Part shown: in pieces, positions 17,710 through 25,212 of the stretch
Position numbering within the stretch: position 1 is the first letter of the stretch
How the letters are laid out: every line of letters starts with the position of its first letter
From: a candidate division WS1 bacterium
GTDB taxonomy: Bacteria > Armatimonadota > Zipacnadia > Zipacnadales > UBA5352
Direction: 5' to 3'
DNA length: 33,808 nucleotides
Assembly: GCA_012522765.1 (NCBI GenBank)
Contig: JAAYJW010000080.1
Coordinates: forward strand, 1-33,808
Position numbers and translations under genes: made by a program
The notes under the pieces: model-generated
The model's input: only the letters and a program-made list of their open reading frames with translations
The model's database searches: none
Told to the model about the DNA's origin: nothing

Positions 17710-20338
17710 CGCCGTGAGCACCGGCATTCCCGGACTCGACACACTTCTCGACGGTGGCCTGCGCCGCGGGTCGTGCACTCTGCTGGAGGGCATACCCGGC
17801 ACCGGAAAGACTACCATCGGCCTGCGGTTTCTCCACCATGGGGCGCTGGAGGGCGGTGATCCGGGCATCGCGATCACTTTCGAGCAGTTCCCCGAGCAGA
17901 TGATTGAGGACGTGGCGCAGTACGGCTGGGACCTCGCGGCGCTGGAGGATGAGGGGCTGCTCCGAATCATCTGCACCTCCCCGGACGTTTTTCTCGACCA
18001 ACTCAGCGAGATTGGCGGAATGATGGACCGGCTCGTCGGCGAGATGGGTGCGAGACGCATCGTCATTGACAGCGCCTCCCATCTCGCGCAGGTGAGCGAA
18101 GACCAGCGCGATCTGCGTTCCCTCTTCTACAGCATGATTAACGGCCTCAAGCGCGCGGGCCTCACGACGATCATCACCAAGGAGCTTGAGGCCGCCGAAA
18201 TCTCGCGCATCCCCTTTGAGGAATACCTCTGCGACACGGTCATCAGGCTCGACAACCGCCTGGTGAGCGGCTTTCGCCGCTGTCGCTACGTGGAGGTGGT
18301 CAAGTCGCGAGGGAAGGGCCACCGATCCGGCCGCCACGGCTTCGAACTCGGAGACGGGGGGCCGGTGGTCTATCCGCGCTACCGGCCACATGAGAGGCGG
18401 ACAGAGAGCACATGCGCGTCCGGTGTGCGCGCCTCCACCGGCATAGCCGGTCTCGACGGTATGCTCCACGGTGGCCTGCTGGTGGGCAACGCGACACTGG
18501 TGGCCGGCAGCGCCGGCGTCGGCAAGACGACGCTCGGCCTGCAGTTTCTCTGCGCGGGTGCCGAGGCGGGCGAACCCGGCCTCTATGTCACCTTCGAGGA
18601 GTCGCCCGCCAAGCTCGCCTGCCAGGCGCATGGCTACGGACTGGACATTGAGGGCGCGCAGAATGAGGGCCTGCTGACGATCATCCACGAGTTCCCCACC
18701 ACGGTCCGCTTTGAGAAGTTGCTGCTCGACATCGCGGAGCTCATCGAAACCCGCGGCATCAGGCGGCTCGTCTTTGACAGCCTCACCGACCTCGAGCTTG
18801 CCTTCGGCGGCGAGGATACCGTTCGCGAGGCGGTCTACGACCTCGCGAGCCTGCTCGACGCTCAGGGTGTGACCAGCATCGTGATCACGGAGGTGCCGGA
18901 GCTATTCGGCCAGACCTACGTTTCGGACGAGCATCTCTCGATCATCGTTGACGGCATCATCCTGATGAAGTACCTCGAACTGGAGAGCGAGATCCAGCGG
19001 GCCATGTCAGTGCTGAAGATGCGCGGCTCGGGTCACGACACCGGGATCTGGCGCTACGTCATCGGCGGATCGGGGATCGAGGTACAGGGACGCTTTGAGG
19101 GCGCCGAGGGCGTCATGGCGGGGGCCACGCGCACAACGAGCATCGCGCTCTCGGTGCGCAGCTTCAACGAGTTCGACGAGCAGTTCAACGCCGAGGTGCT
19201 CCAGCGATTCTCGCAGATACACCCGAACGTTCAGCCCGTATCGCTGAACCTCCCGTACAACCCCGACGAGGCGCTTGAGACGGTGCAGTCCGCGCTCAGG
19301 GCGCGCTCCACGCACCTTTCCGTCGCGCCGATGTGCCTCTACTGGACGCCCGATGTGGTCGCCGGGGGGCGGTTGCGTGAGGTAGGTAACCTGCTCTCGC
19401 CCGCCGAATGGCGCACGCACATACCGGAACTGGTGGAGCCGGCTCAAGTCGGCGAGATGATCTACGGCGTGCCCGCCATCGGCGTCTGCGGCACACTGCT
19501 CTTCCGCCGCGACCTGCTGGAGAAGCACGGCTTCCAGGCCGCCCCTTCGACGTGGGACGAGCTTGTCGAACAAGCGAAGAAGGTGCTGGCGGACGAGGGC
19601 AATGACCAACTGATTGGCTATCAGTTCCCCGGCTATCACTACGAGGGCCTCAGCAGCTCATTCCTCACGAACCTCTGGAGCAACGGCGGGCAGGTGGTGG
19701 ACGATGAGGGGCGCTGTGTCCTCGAGAGCGACGAAGCGCGGGAGACGATCCGCTTCATGCACGACGCGATCCACGTGCATCAGATCACACCGCGAAGCGT
19801 CACCTCCTACAGCGGTGGGCTTGAGCCGCAGGACGATCTGATTGAGGGACGCGCGCTCTTCCTATACATGCTCCCGAGCGTGCTGCAGGAGGTCAACCGG
19901 CCCAACTCACCGACCAGGGGGCGCGTGGGCGTCGCCGGTCCCCCTCACGGCCCCAGCGGCCAGCGCGGTTACAGCTACCTCGGCGGCTGGCACTTCGGCA
20001 TTCCGGTCAATGCACGCGCACCGGTGGCGGCAGGGCAGTTCATTCAGTACATGGCGAGCGCCGAGGTGCAGAAGGAGCGCGCCATGCGAGGCGGGCCGCT
20101 GCCAACGATCGCCTCGCTCTACCGCGACCCGGAGATCATCGCCTTCAACCCGCACTATCCGACGGTCTACGAACTGCTGCGCAGCGCCCGCAAGCGCAAT
20201 GACATCCCGCGCTACATGGAGGTCTCGCGTCTGATGCAGGACCACCTCCACCCGGTGCTGACAGGGCAGATCGCCCCCGATGCCGCTTTCGACGAACTCG
20301 TTGCTGCCGTGCGGGAGCTGATCCACCAAGACAACTAA
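17702..20338 (+). CDS. KaiC-KaiC ATPase fused to a family 1 solute-binding protein
   Basis: The protein is 878 residues with no signal peptide or membrane segment. Domain 1 (1-232): Walker A EGIPGTGKTT (Lys36), ITFEQFPEQ (Glu61-Gln62) and Walker B RRIVIDS (Asp123). Domain 2 (240-465): Walker A AGSAGVGKTT (Lys275), VTFEESP (Glu299-Glu300), Walker B RRLVFDS (Asp359) and the KaiC-type end VLKMRGSGHD. Residues about 480-878 are a MalE-like solute-binding protein: FNEFDEQFNAEVLQRFSQ, YGVPAIGVCGTLLFRRDLLEKHGF, STWDELVEQAKKV, LWSNGGQVVDDEGRCVLES and GGWHFGIPVNARAPVAAGQF. KaiC-like ATPases form hexamers that switch with ATP state; family 1 binding proteins normally work outside the membrane with ABC permeases. 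Here the binding fold is cytoplasmic and no permease is nearby, so a ligand-sensing ATPase is inferred. The frame is continuous, with no sign of a misassembled junction. Confidence 0.9.
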   Translation: MTDAVSTGIPGLDTLLDGGLRRGSCTLLEGIPGTGKTTIGLRFLHHGALEGGDPGIAITFEQFPEQMIEDVAQYGWDLAALEDEGLLRIICTSPDVFLDQLSEIGGMMDRLVGEMGARRIVIDSASHLAQVSEDQRDLRSLFYSMINGLKRAGLTTIITKELEAAEISRIPFEEYLCDTVIRLDNRLVSGFRRCRYVEVVKSRGKGHRSGRHGFELGDGGPVVYPRYRPHERRTESTCASGVRASTGIAGLDGMLHGGLLVGNATLVAGSAGVGKTTLGLQFLCAGAEAGEPGLYVTFEESPAKLACQAHGYGLDIEGAQNEGLLTIIHEFPTTVRFEKLLLDIAELIETRGIRRLVFDSLTDLELAFGGEDTVREAVYDLASLLDAQGVTSIVITEVPELFGQTYVSDEHLSIIVDGIILMKYLELESEIQRAMSVLKMRGSGHDTGIWRYVIGGSGIEVQGRFEGAEGVMAGATRTTSIALSVRSFNEFDEQFNAEVLQRFSQIHPNVQPVSLNLPYNPDEALETVQSALRARSTHLSVAPMCLYWTPDVVAGGRLREVGNLLSPAEWRTHIPELVEPAQVGEMIYGVPAIGVCGTLLFRRDLLEKHGFQAAPSTWDELVEQAKKVLADEGNDQLIGYQFPGYHYEGLSSSFLTNLWSNGGQVVDDEGRCVLESDEARETIRFMHDAIHVHQITPRSVTSYSGGLEPQDDLIEGRALFLYMLPSVLQEVNRPNSPTRGRVGVAGPPHGPSGQRGYSYLGGWHFGIPVNARAPVAAGQFIQYMASAEVQKERAMRGGPLPTIASLYRDPEIIAFNPHYPTVYELLRSARKRNDIPRYMEVSRLMQDHLHPVLTGQIAPDAAFDELVAAVRELIHQDN

Positions 20339-20446
20339 GTCTAGCCTCACTGTACGCTCTGGATGGATTCGGTTTCCGCGTAGCTCCTGGTGGCGCATCA
20401 TAAGGGCGACACTAACTCGCTTTAGTTACATGAGGAGTGACCTTCG

Positions 20447-20809
20447 ATGCGTGCACTGGTTCCGACCGCCGTCCTGCTGCTTCTGCTCGTTACCTCCGCC
20501 TATGCAGTCGCGCCGGTCGTCACTGTCCCGATCCAGGTTTCGCCGGCCACCATCATCCTCAAGGCCCCCTGTCAGTGGATCACAATCCACGCGGATATTG
20601 ACTACGCGGCTGTGAACGCGTCAACAGTCGCTATCAACGGACTTGACGCCGAGGCTGTTTTCCCGGACAACCGCGGCGACCTCGTAGCGAAGATCAGCTT
20701 CGAGAGCATCATCAGTGGACTCGAGCCCGGAGAGACGACGATCACGCTCACCGGTGTCACCACGGAGGGCACAGCCTTCAGTGGCTCTTCGACGGTTCCG
20801 GTGAAGTAG
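20447..20809 (+). CDS. Small secreted Ig-like beta-sandwich protein
   Basis: The protein is 120 residues from ATG 20447 with GAGGAGTGA 6-7 bases upstream. The signal peptide is MRALVPTAVLLLLLVTSAYA. The rest is a single beta-rich domain: VSPATIILKAPCQWITIHADI, NASTVAINGLDAEAVFPDNRGDLVAKISFE, LEPGETTITLTGVTTEGTAFSGSSTVPV. This resembles the Ig-like repeats appended to cell-surface proteins, where DLVAKISF and GETTITLTG are typical strands. There is one Cys, so no disulfide. Such proteins may bind minerals, pili or glycans, but nothing here fixes a role. It lies 108 bp after the KaiC fusion and is followed by a strong hairpin. Confidence 0.8.
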   Translation: MRALVPTAVLLLLLVTSAYAVAPVVTVPIQVSPATIILKAPCQWITIHADIDYAAVNASTVAINGLDAEAVFPDNRGDLVAKISFESIISGLEPGETTITLTGVTTEGTAFSGSSTVPVK

Positions 20810-20831
20810 CGCCCCCTCACATGTACGCGCT

Positions 20832-20858
20832 GAGGGCGGGCCATGATGGCCCGCCCTC
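20832..20858. terminator. Bidirectional terminator-like hairpin
   Basis: GAGGGCGGGCCA (20832-20843) and TGGCCCGCCCTC (20847-20858) form a perfect 12-bp stem with a 3-base loop, placed between convergent genes ending at 20809 (plus) and 20887 (minus). No U-run follows on either strand. Confidence 0.7.
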
Positions 20859-20886
20859 GGTGATTCCGCAGTATACCAGGCGCTCT

Positions 20887-21969
20887 CTACTTGATCGCAA
20901 CGGCCTTCCCCGTCTCGGCCGACCTGTACATGGCGTCAAGGATCTTCATGATCCGCAAACCGTCGGTCCCCGGGGAGATCGGCTGCTTGCCGCTGATGAG
21001 GCTGTCCACGAAGTGCATGACCGCTGAGTGCCTGCCCATCGCGGCCTCAGGCTCAAGCTTCACCACGCGGTCAATCGGCTGGCCCTGCTCCTGAGTGAAG
21101 ATCTCCAGCGAGTCGATCGCGCTGTCATCCACGCCGTCGATGGCGAAGACACGCTCAAGACTCGCGCCTGCCTGCGTACCCATCAGCGTCGAGTAGACCC
21201 ACTCGCGCTTGATGCGCGATGCCCACGACGCTTCAAGCAGGACAGTCTTCCCGCCCTCGAACTTGATCATGCCGACGGCCATGTCCTCGACGTCGAAGGT
21301 GCCCTTCTTGTTGGGCGTGCCCCACGGCCCGAGCGCTTCCATCTTCGGCCCGAAGACTGACCACGTGGAGGCCATGCAGATCTCCGGCACCGGGTTCCCC
21401 ATCAGCCACATGGTGAGGTCGAGCATGTGCACCGCGAGGTCGATCAGCGGCCCGCCACCGGCCACCTCTTTGCTGGTGAACCATCCGCCCCAGCCGGGGA
21501 TCCCGTTGCGCCGGATCCAGCCGCAGCGGGCGAAGTAGATGTCGCCGAAGGTGCCGTCGTCGGCGTAGCCCTTGAGGACCTGCGCCTCCGGGCGGAAGCG
21601 GTTGTTGAACTGGATCATCAGCGTCTTGCCCGCCGCCTCGGCGGCGTCCACCATCTTCTGCCCTTCCTTCGCGGTCCGCGCCAGCGGCTTCTCACAGAGC
21701 ACGTGCTTGCCGGCCGTCAGGCAGTCGATGGTGATCGGGGGGTGGAACTTGTTCGGCACACAGACGCTCACGCAGTCAATGTCGGCCTCAAGCATCTCCT
21801 TGTAGTCGGTGTAGAGCTTACTGACACCGTACGCCGTGCCGACCTGCGCCAGCACATCCTCATTGAGATCGCACAGCGCGACGACCTCAGCGTTCTTGTG
21901 CGCCATGTAGCCCTCGATGTGATACTTGCCGATGCCCGCGCCGATGATTCCGGCCTTGATCTTAGCCAC
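20887..21969 (-). CDS. Gfo/Idh/MocA-family NAD(P)-dependent sugar dehydrogenase
   Basis: The protein is 360 residues from GTG 21969, chosen because GGGAGGG lies 7 bases upstream and the next residues give the standard Rossmann start KIKAGIIGAGIGKYHIEGY; longer in-frame starts exceed the family length. Further motifs: VSVCVPNKFHPPITIDCLTAGKHVLCEKPLA with the Glu93-Lys94-Pro95 triad, and GGGPLIDLAVHMLDLTMWLMG with Asp177 and His181 as likely catalytic acid/base. The family oxidises or reduces a sugar or inositol hydroxyl with NAD(P); which one is not visible. It is transcribed away from the OYE-type reductase across 187 bp, and the two may share regulation. Confidence 0.93.
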   Translation of the reverse strand: MAKIKAGIIGAGIGKYHIEGYMAHKNAEVVALCDLNEDVLAQVGTAYGVSKLYTDYKEMLEADIDCVSVCVPNKFHPPITIDCLTAGKHVLCEKPLARTAKEGQKMVDAAEAAGKTLMIQFNNRFRPEAQVLKGYADDGTFGDIYFARCGWIRRNGIPGWGGWFTSKEVAGGGPLIDLAVHMLDLTMWLMGNPVPEICMASTWSVFGPKMEALGPWGTPNKKGTFDVEDMAVGMIKFEGGKTVLLEASWASRIKREWVYSTLMGTQAGASLERVFAIDGVDDSAIDSLEIFTQEQGQPIDRVVKLEPEAAMGRHSAVMHFVDSLISGKQPISPGTDGLRIMKILDAMYRSAETGKAVAIK

Positions 21970-22156
21970 TTTCCGACCCTCCCTGCCAGCATCCCACTGC
22001 GTCGGGTAATCTTCGCGCATGGTTTCGCCACCGATGCAGTGGCACCTCCACGGGCTTCGGCAACAGGAGGCGGCCACTTCAGCAGGTGTGCGCGGCCGCG
22101 AGGGCGAATGATTCGCCGGAGCATTCCGCACCAACTCAGCAAGGAGTGAGTAAACG

Positions 22157-24109
22157 GTGCCCACCTTCGATGCCCTCTTCTCCCCCGGTTCGATCGGCAC
22201 ACTGCAGATGCCCAACCGCATCATCATGGCCCCGATGGGCACGAACTATGCCGACCCGGCCCATCATGTGACCGATCGCCTGATCGCCTACCACGTCGCC
22301 CGCGCGCGTGGTGGCGTCGGCCTGCAGATCGTCGAGCATACCGCGGTGCATCCCTTCGGCCTCACCGGCGCGAAGATGCTGGCGATCTATGACGATGAGA
22401 TGATCCCCGGCCTGCGCCGCCTGACGGATGCCGTGCATCAAGCCGGCGGGCGCATCGCGCTTCAGCTTCAGCATGGCGGCCGGCAGGCGAATGCGGCGGT
22501 CATCGGCAGGCGCCCTCTGTCGCCGTCGGCGGTCAGCCTGAGCGATGGGAACCGCCCGGAGAAGATGACAGAGGAGGAGATCCGGGAGGCGGTGGAGGCT
22601 TTCGGCGAGGGTGCGAGGCGTGCCATGGAGGCGGGCTTCGATGGCGTCGAGGTGCACATGGCACACGGCTACCTCGGCTGCTCGTTCCTCTCGCCGCTGC
22701 TGAACCGGCGCGATGACGACTGGGGCGGCGACACCGAGCGCCGCACTCGCTTCGCGCGGGAGGTGCGGGCGGCGATCGTCGAGCGCTGCGGCGAGGACTT
22801 CCCCTGCTGGTGTCGCATCTCGGCGAATGAGTTCGTCGAGGGCGGGACGGACCTCGATGAGGCGAAGCGTTTTGCGCCGATGCTGGCGGAGACGGGCTAC
22901 CAGGCGATCCACGTGTCGGCGGCCATCGGTGAGACAGCGCGCTACGCCTCCGCGCCCTACTACATCGAGCATGGTCACCTGATCGAGTATGCCGAGGGCA
23001 TACGCGAAGTGGTGGATGTGCCGGTCATCGGCGTCGGGCGAATTCTACGGCCCGAGATGGCGGATGGACTGATCCGCGAAGGGCGCTGCGACTTCGTGGC
23101 GCTGGGGAGAGCCTTGCTGGCCGATCCGGACTGGCCGCGCAAAAGTGCTGAGGGACGAGTTAATGAGATCATCCCATGCATCGGCTGCAACCTCGGCTGC
23201 CTCGACCGCCGGTACTCCGAACAGGCTCACTGCCAGTGCACGGTCAACCCATGGACCGGGCGCGAGGTTGATTGGCCGGGCTATCCCGATAGAGCGGTCC
23301 CGGATGAGCGTGAGCCTGCCCGGGGCGTACTGGTGATCGGCGCCGGGCCTGGCGGCATGCAGGCCGCCATCGTCGCCGCCCACCGCGGGCATGAAGTGAC
23401 CATCTGGGAGCGCTCTGATCACGTCGGCGGCACCTTCGCACTGGCGGCGATGGCGCCGGGCAAGGCCGAACTCGCGGGCCTGATCGAGTGGCAGAAGGGC
23501 GAACTGGAGCGACTTGGCGTGGAGATACAGCTTAACACCCATGCCACCGTCGACTCGGTCCTGCAATTTGACCCCGACAACCTGATCGTCGCCACCGGGT
23601 CAACTGCCCTGGGCGCCGAGTCGCTGCCCTTCGGCGGCGGCGCGCGCTACCTCTCCGGCGACCGCATCCTGCGCGGCGAGGCACAGGTGCGCGATCCGGT
23701 CTACGTCATCAGCAGCCGGGGGAACGGGAGTGAGATCGCGCACCTGCTCGCCGAGCAGGGACATGCGGTGACGCTGCTGGAGTCGGGGGAAGATCTCGCG
23801 CCGCTCCTGCCGTCAGGGCCGCGAACGTTCCTTTTGCAGCGACTTGAGGAGCTTGGCGTGAAGATTCTTACAGGCCACCGTGCGCTGGGGCTCGATGCCG
23901 AGGGGATCATGGCCGACGTGGGCGGATCGGAGAGGCGCTTCAATGACCCCGGCACGGTGGTGCTGGCAATAGGGCGCAGGTCGAATGATGATCTGGCCGG
24001 GGACCTGGAGGTCCTGCCGATCACGATGACGGTCATCGGCGACGCGGAGCGTCCGAGGCACGCGCAAGCGGCCGTCCATGAGGGCGCGCTGGCCGGGAGA
24101 GAGATCTGA
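22157..24109 (+). CDS. Old Yellow Enzyme-type NADH:flavin oxidoreductase with FAD/NAD domain
   Basis: The protein is 650 residues from GTG 22157 after AAGGAG. It has the layout of 2,4-dienoyl-CoA reductase and enoate reductases. An FMN barrel spans 1-330: MPNRIIMAPMGTNYAD, LQLQHGGRQA, FDGVEVHMAHGYLGCSFLSP (His167, His170), GVGRILRPEMADGLI and CDFVALGRALLADPDWP. A 4Fe-4S segment follows, CIGCNLGCLDRRYS (Cys341, 344, 348) and Cys361 in CTVNP. Then FAD and NAD domains: GVLVIGAGPGGMQAAIVAAHRGHEVTIWERS (start about 391), VATGSTA and VLAIGRRSND. Members reduce activated C=C bonds of enones, bile acids, trimethylamine or unsaturated acids; the substrate is not predictable. An 18-bp gap leads to the UPF0173 gene. 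Confidence 0.93.
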   Translation: MPTFDALFSPGSIGTLQMPNRIIMAPMGTNYADPAHHVTDRLIAYHVARARGGVGLQIVEHTAVHPFGLTGAKMLAIYDDEMIPGLRRLTDAVHQAGGRIALQLQHGGRQANAAVIGRRPLSPSAVSLSDGNRPEKMTEEEIREAVEAFGEGARRAMEAGFDGVEVHMAHGYLGCSFLSPLLNRRDDDWGGDTERRTRFAREVRAAIVERCGEDFPCWCRISANEFVEGGTDLDEAKRFAPMLAETGYQAIHVSAAIGETARYASAPYYIEHGHLIEYAEGIREVVDVPVIGVGRILRPEMADGLIREGRCDFVALGRALLADPDWPRKSAEGRVNEIIPCIGCNLGCLDRRYSEQAHCQCTVNPWTGREVDWPGYPDRAVPDEREPARGVLVIGAGPGGMQAAIVAAHRGHEVTIWERSDHVGGTFALAAMAPGKAELAGLIEWQKGELERLGVEIQLNTHATVDSVLQFDPDNLIVATGSTALGAESLPFGGGARYLSGDRILRGEAQVRDPVYVISSRGNGSEIAHLLAEQGHAVTLLESGEDLAPLLPSGPRTFLLQRLEELGVKILTGHRALGLDAEGIMADVGGSERRFNDPGTVVLAIGRRSNDDLAGDLEVLPITMTVIGDAERPRHAQAAVHEGALAGREI

Positions 24110-24127
24110 CGCGAACGGAGGGAACCG

Positions 24128-24832
24128 ATGGCGGCGAGACTGACCTTCCACGGACATTCGTGCTTCGCGATGGAGGCCGATGGCAGGCGCATCATCATAG
24201 ACCCGTTCCTCAGCGGCAACAGCAAGGCCTCGGGGAGTGCGGATGAGATCGAGGTTGACGCGGTACTGCTGACACACGCTCATGGCGATCACCTCGGCGA
24301 CGGGATTGAGATCGCTCGTCGCAACAATGCGCTGGTGGTGGCCGTGAACGAACTGGCGATTCACTGCAGGCGGGAGGGTGTGCAGAAGGTGCTGCCGATG
24401 AACATCGGCGGCGCGAGCGACCTCGGCTTCGCGCGCGTAAAACTCACCGTGGCCCATCATAGTTCGGCCATCGTCAGCGAGGATGGTATCACGATGCTCG
24501 GCACCGCGTGCGGCTTCCTCGTCACGATGGGCGGAGTGACGCTCTATCACACCGGAGATACCGGCCTGACCGCGGAGATGGAGTTGGTGGGGCGGTATAA
24601 CGAAGTAGACGTCGCGACCATCTGTTGCGGCGACGTCTTCACGATGGGCGTAGATGATGGTATAATCGCGGCCGAGCTAATCGGCGCAAAGTTGAACATA
24701 CCTATGCACTTCGGCACGTTTCCGGCCATCGAAACCGATCCGCAGGAGTTCGTCGGACGCCTGGAGGAGAAGGGGATCTCCGCCCGGGTGATGAAACCCG
24801 GCGATGAGATAGAACTTTCCGGTCCGCGGTGA
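24128..24832 (+). CDS. UPF0173 metal-dependent hydrolase (metallo-beta-lactamase fold)
   Basis: The protein is 234 residues from ATG 24128 with GGAGGG before it. Metal-site motifs are LTHAHGDHLGD (His50, His52, Asp54, His55), AHHSS, YHTGDTGL and MHFGTFPAIETDP. Length and motifs match the UPF0173/YtkL group of cytoplasmic single-domain hydrolases, whose substrate is unknown in most species. It is cotranscribed with the OYE-type reductase, so it may act on a product of that pathway; this is inference. Confidence 0.9.
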   Translation: MAARLTFHGHSCFAMEADGRRIIIDPFLSGNSKASGSADEIEVDAVLLTHAHGDHLGDGIEIARRNNALVVAVNELAIHCRREGVQKVLPMNIGGASDLGFARVKLTVAHHSSAIVSEDGITMLGTACGFLVTMGGVTLYHTGDTGLTAEMELVGRYNEVDVATICCGDVFTMGVDDGIIAAELIGAKLNIPMHFGTFPAIETDPQEFVGRLEEKGISARVMKPGDEIELSGPR

Positions 24833-24936
24833 CGTCAATTCGCTCGACGCACACAGTGGATACAACTTGCTTTTTTCGTACCGGGGCCGACACCGCCCCG
24901 CACCCAGAGCGGCAAATCACGTAGGAGGTGATGCAG

Positions 24937-25008
24937 TTGGGCGATAGAACAGACTGCATGGTCAAGGTGACGGAGATCAGGACGTATGGGTGTGGTGTCG
25001 GCAGCTAG
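24937..25008 (+). CDS. Possible 23-residue peptide
   Basis: TTG 24937 lies 8 bases after GGAGG in AGGAGGTGAT, a near-perfect match to the 16S anti-Shine-Dalgarno. The product would be MGDRTDCMVKVTEIRTYGCG followed by VGS, then TAG. ATG 24931 is in frame and would add two residues, but is only 2 bases from the site. The peptide has two Cys and a Gly-rich tail. It could be a leader peptide for the following hairpins, a tiny protein, or chance. I recognise no family, and no peptide-modifying enzyme is nearby. Confidence 0.35.
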   Translation: MGDRTDCMVKVTEIRTYGCGVGS

Positions 25009-25023
25009 AATCACGCTGTCGAT

Positions 25024-25082
25024 GACCGCATCCGGCTGAGGCGAAAGAATCTCAGTGATTTCCTCAGCTTGGCTTTGCGGTC
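25024..25082 (+). ncRNA. Candidate structured RNA element (three-tier hairpin)
   Basis: Nested pairings: GACCGCA (25024-25030) with TGCGGTC (25076-25082), GCTGAGG (25035-25041) with CCTCAGC (25062-25068), and AATC with GATT (25048-25051/25057-25060). AGCTT (25066-25070) can instead pair with AAGCT (25086-25090), which would open the inner stem. It does not match any riboswitch I know by eye. Confidence 0.4.
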
Positions 25083-25092
25083 TTCAAGCTAA

Positions 25093-25132
25093 GGCCCCGC
25101 CGCCAGACAGCCCTGTCTGATACGGCGGGGCC
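25093..25132 (+). terminator. Intrinsic terminator or attenuator hairpin
   Basis: GGCCCCGCCG (25093-25102) pairs with CGGCGGGGCC (25123-25132), and inside CAGACA pairs with TGTCTG around GCCC. The sequence CTTTACGTTCT follows, a modest U-rich tail. It lies about 80 bp upstream of the esterase start, so it could end the preceding unit or attenuate the esterase. Confidence 0.65.
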
Positions 25133-25212
25133 CTTTACGTTCTGCAGGTTTGCCTATTCCGCCCGCCGAACCTACCTCCCGCTGCCAGCATGTTCGCCCG
25201 GAGGGGATCCGC

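Larger units (their letters stand above)
24833..25212 (+). other. 380-bp leader-like region before the esterase gene
   Basis: This gap holds, in order, a hairpin CGGGGC/GCCCCG (24882-24900), a very strong ribosome site AGGAGGTGAT (24923-24932), a possible 23-residue peptide, a three-tier hairpin (25024-25082), a terminator-like hairpin (25093-25132) and the esterase ribosome site. The layout is that of either a small transcribed unit with its own terminator or an attenuator leader. Confidence 0.55.

Noticed and set aside
17702-20338. Circadian kaiC clock gene
   Set aside because: No kaiA or kaiB, and the C-terminal third is a solute-binding protein; general KaiC/RAD55-type ATPase is the safer call.
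24937-25008. Ribosomally made, modified peptide (RiPP) precursor
   Set aside because: The Cys and Gly-rich tail is suggestive, but no radical-SAM, lanthipeptide or other modifying enzyme is in the window.
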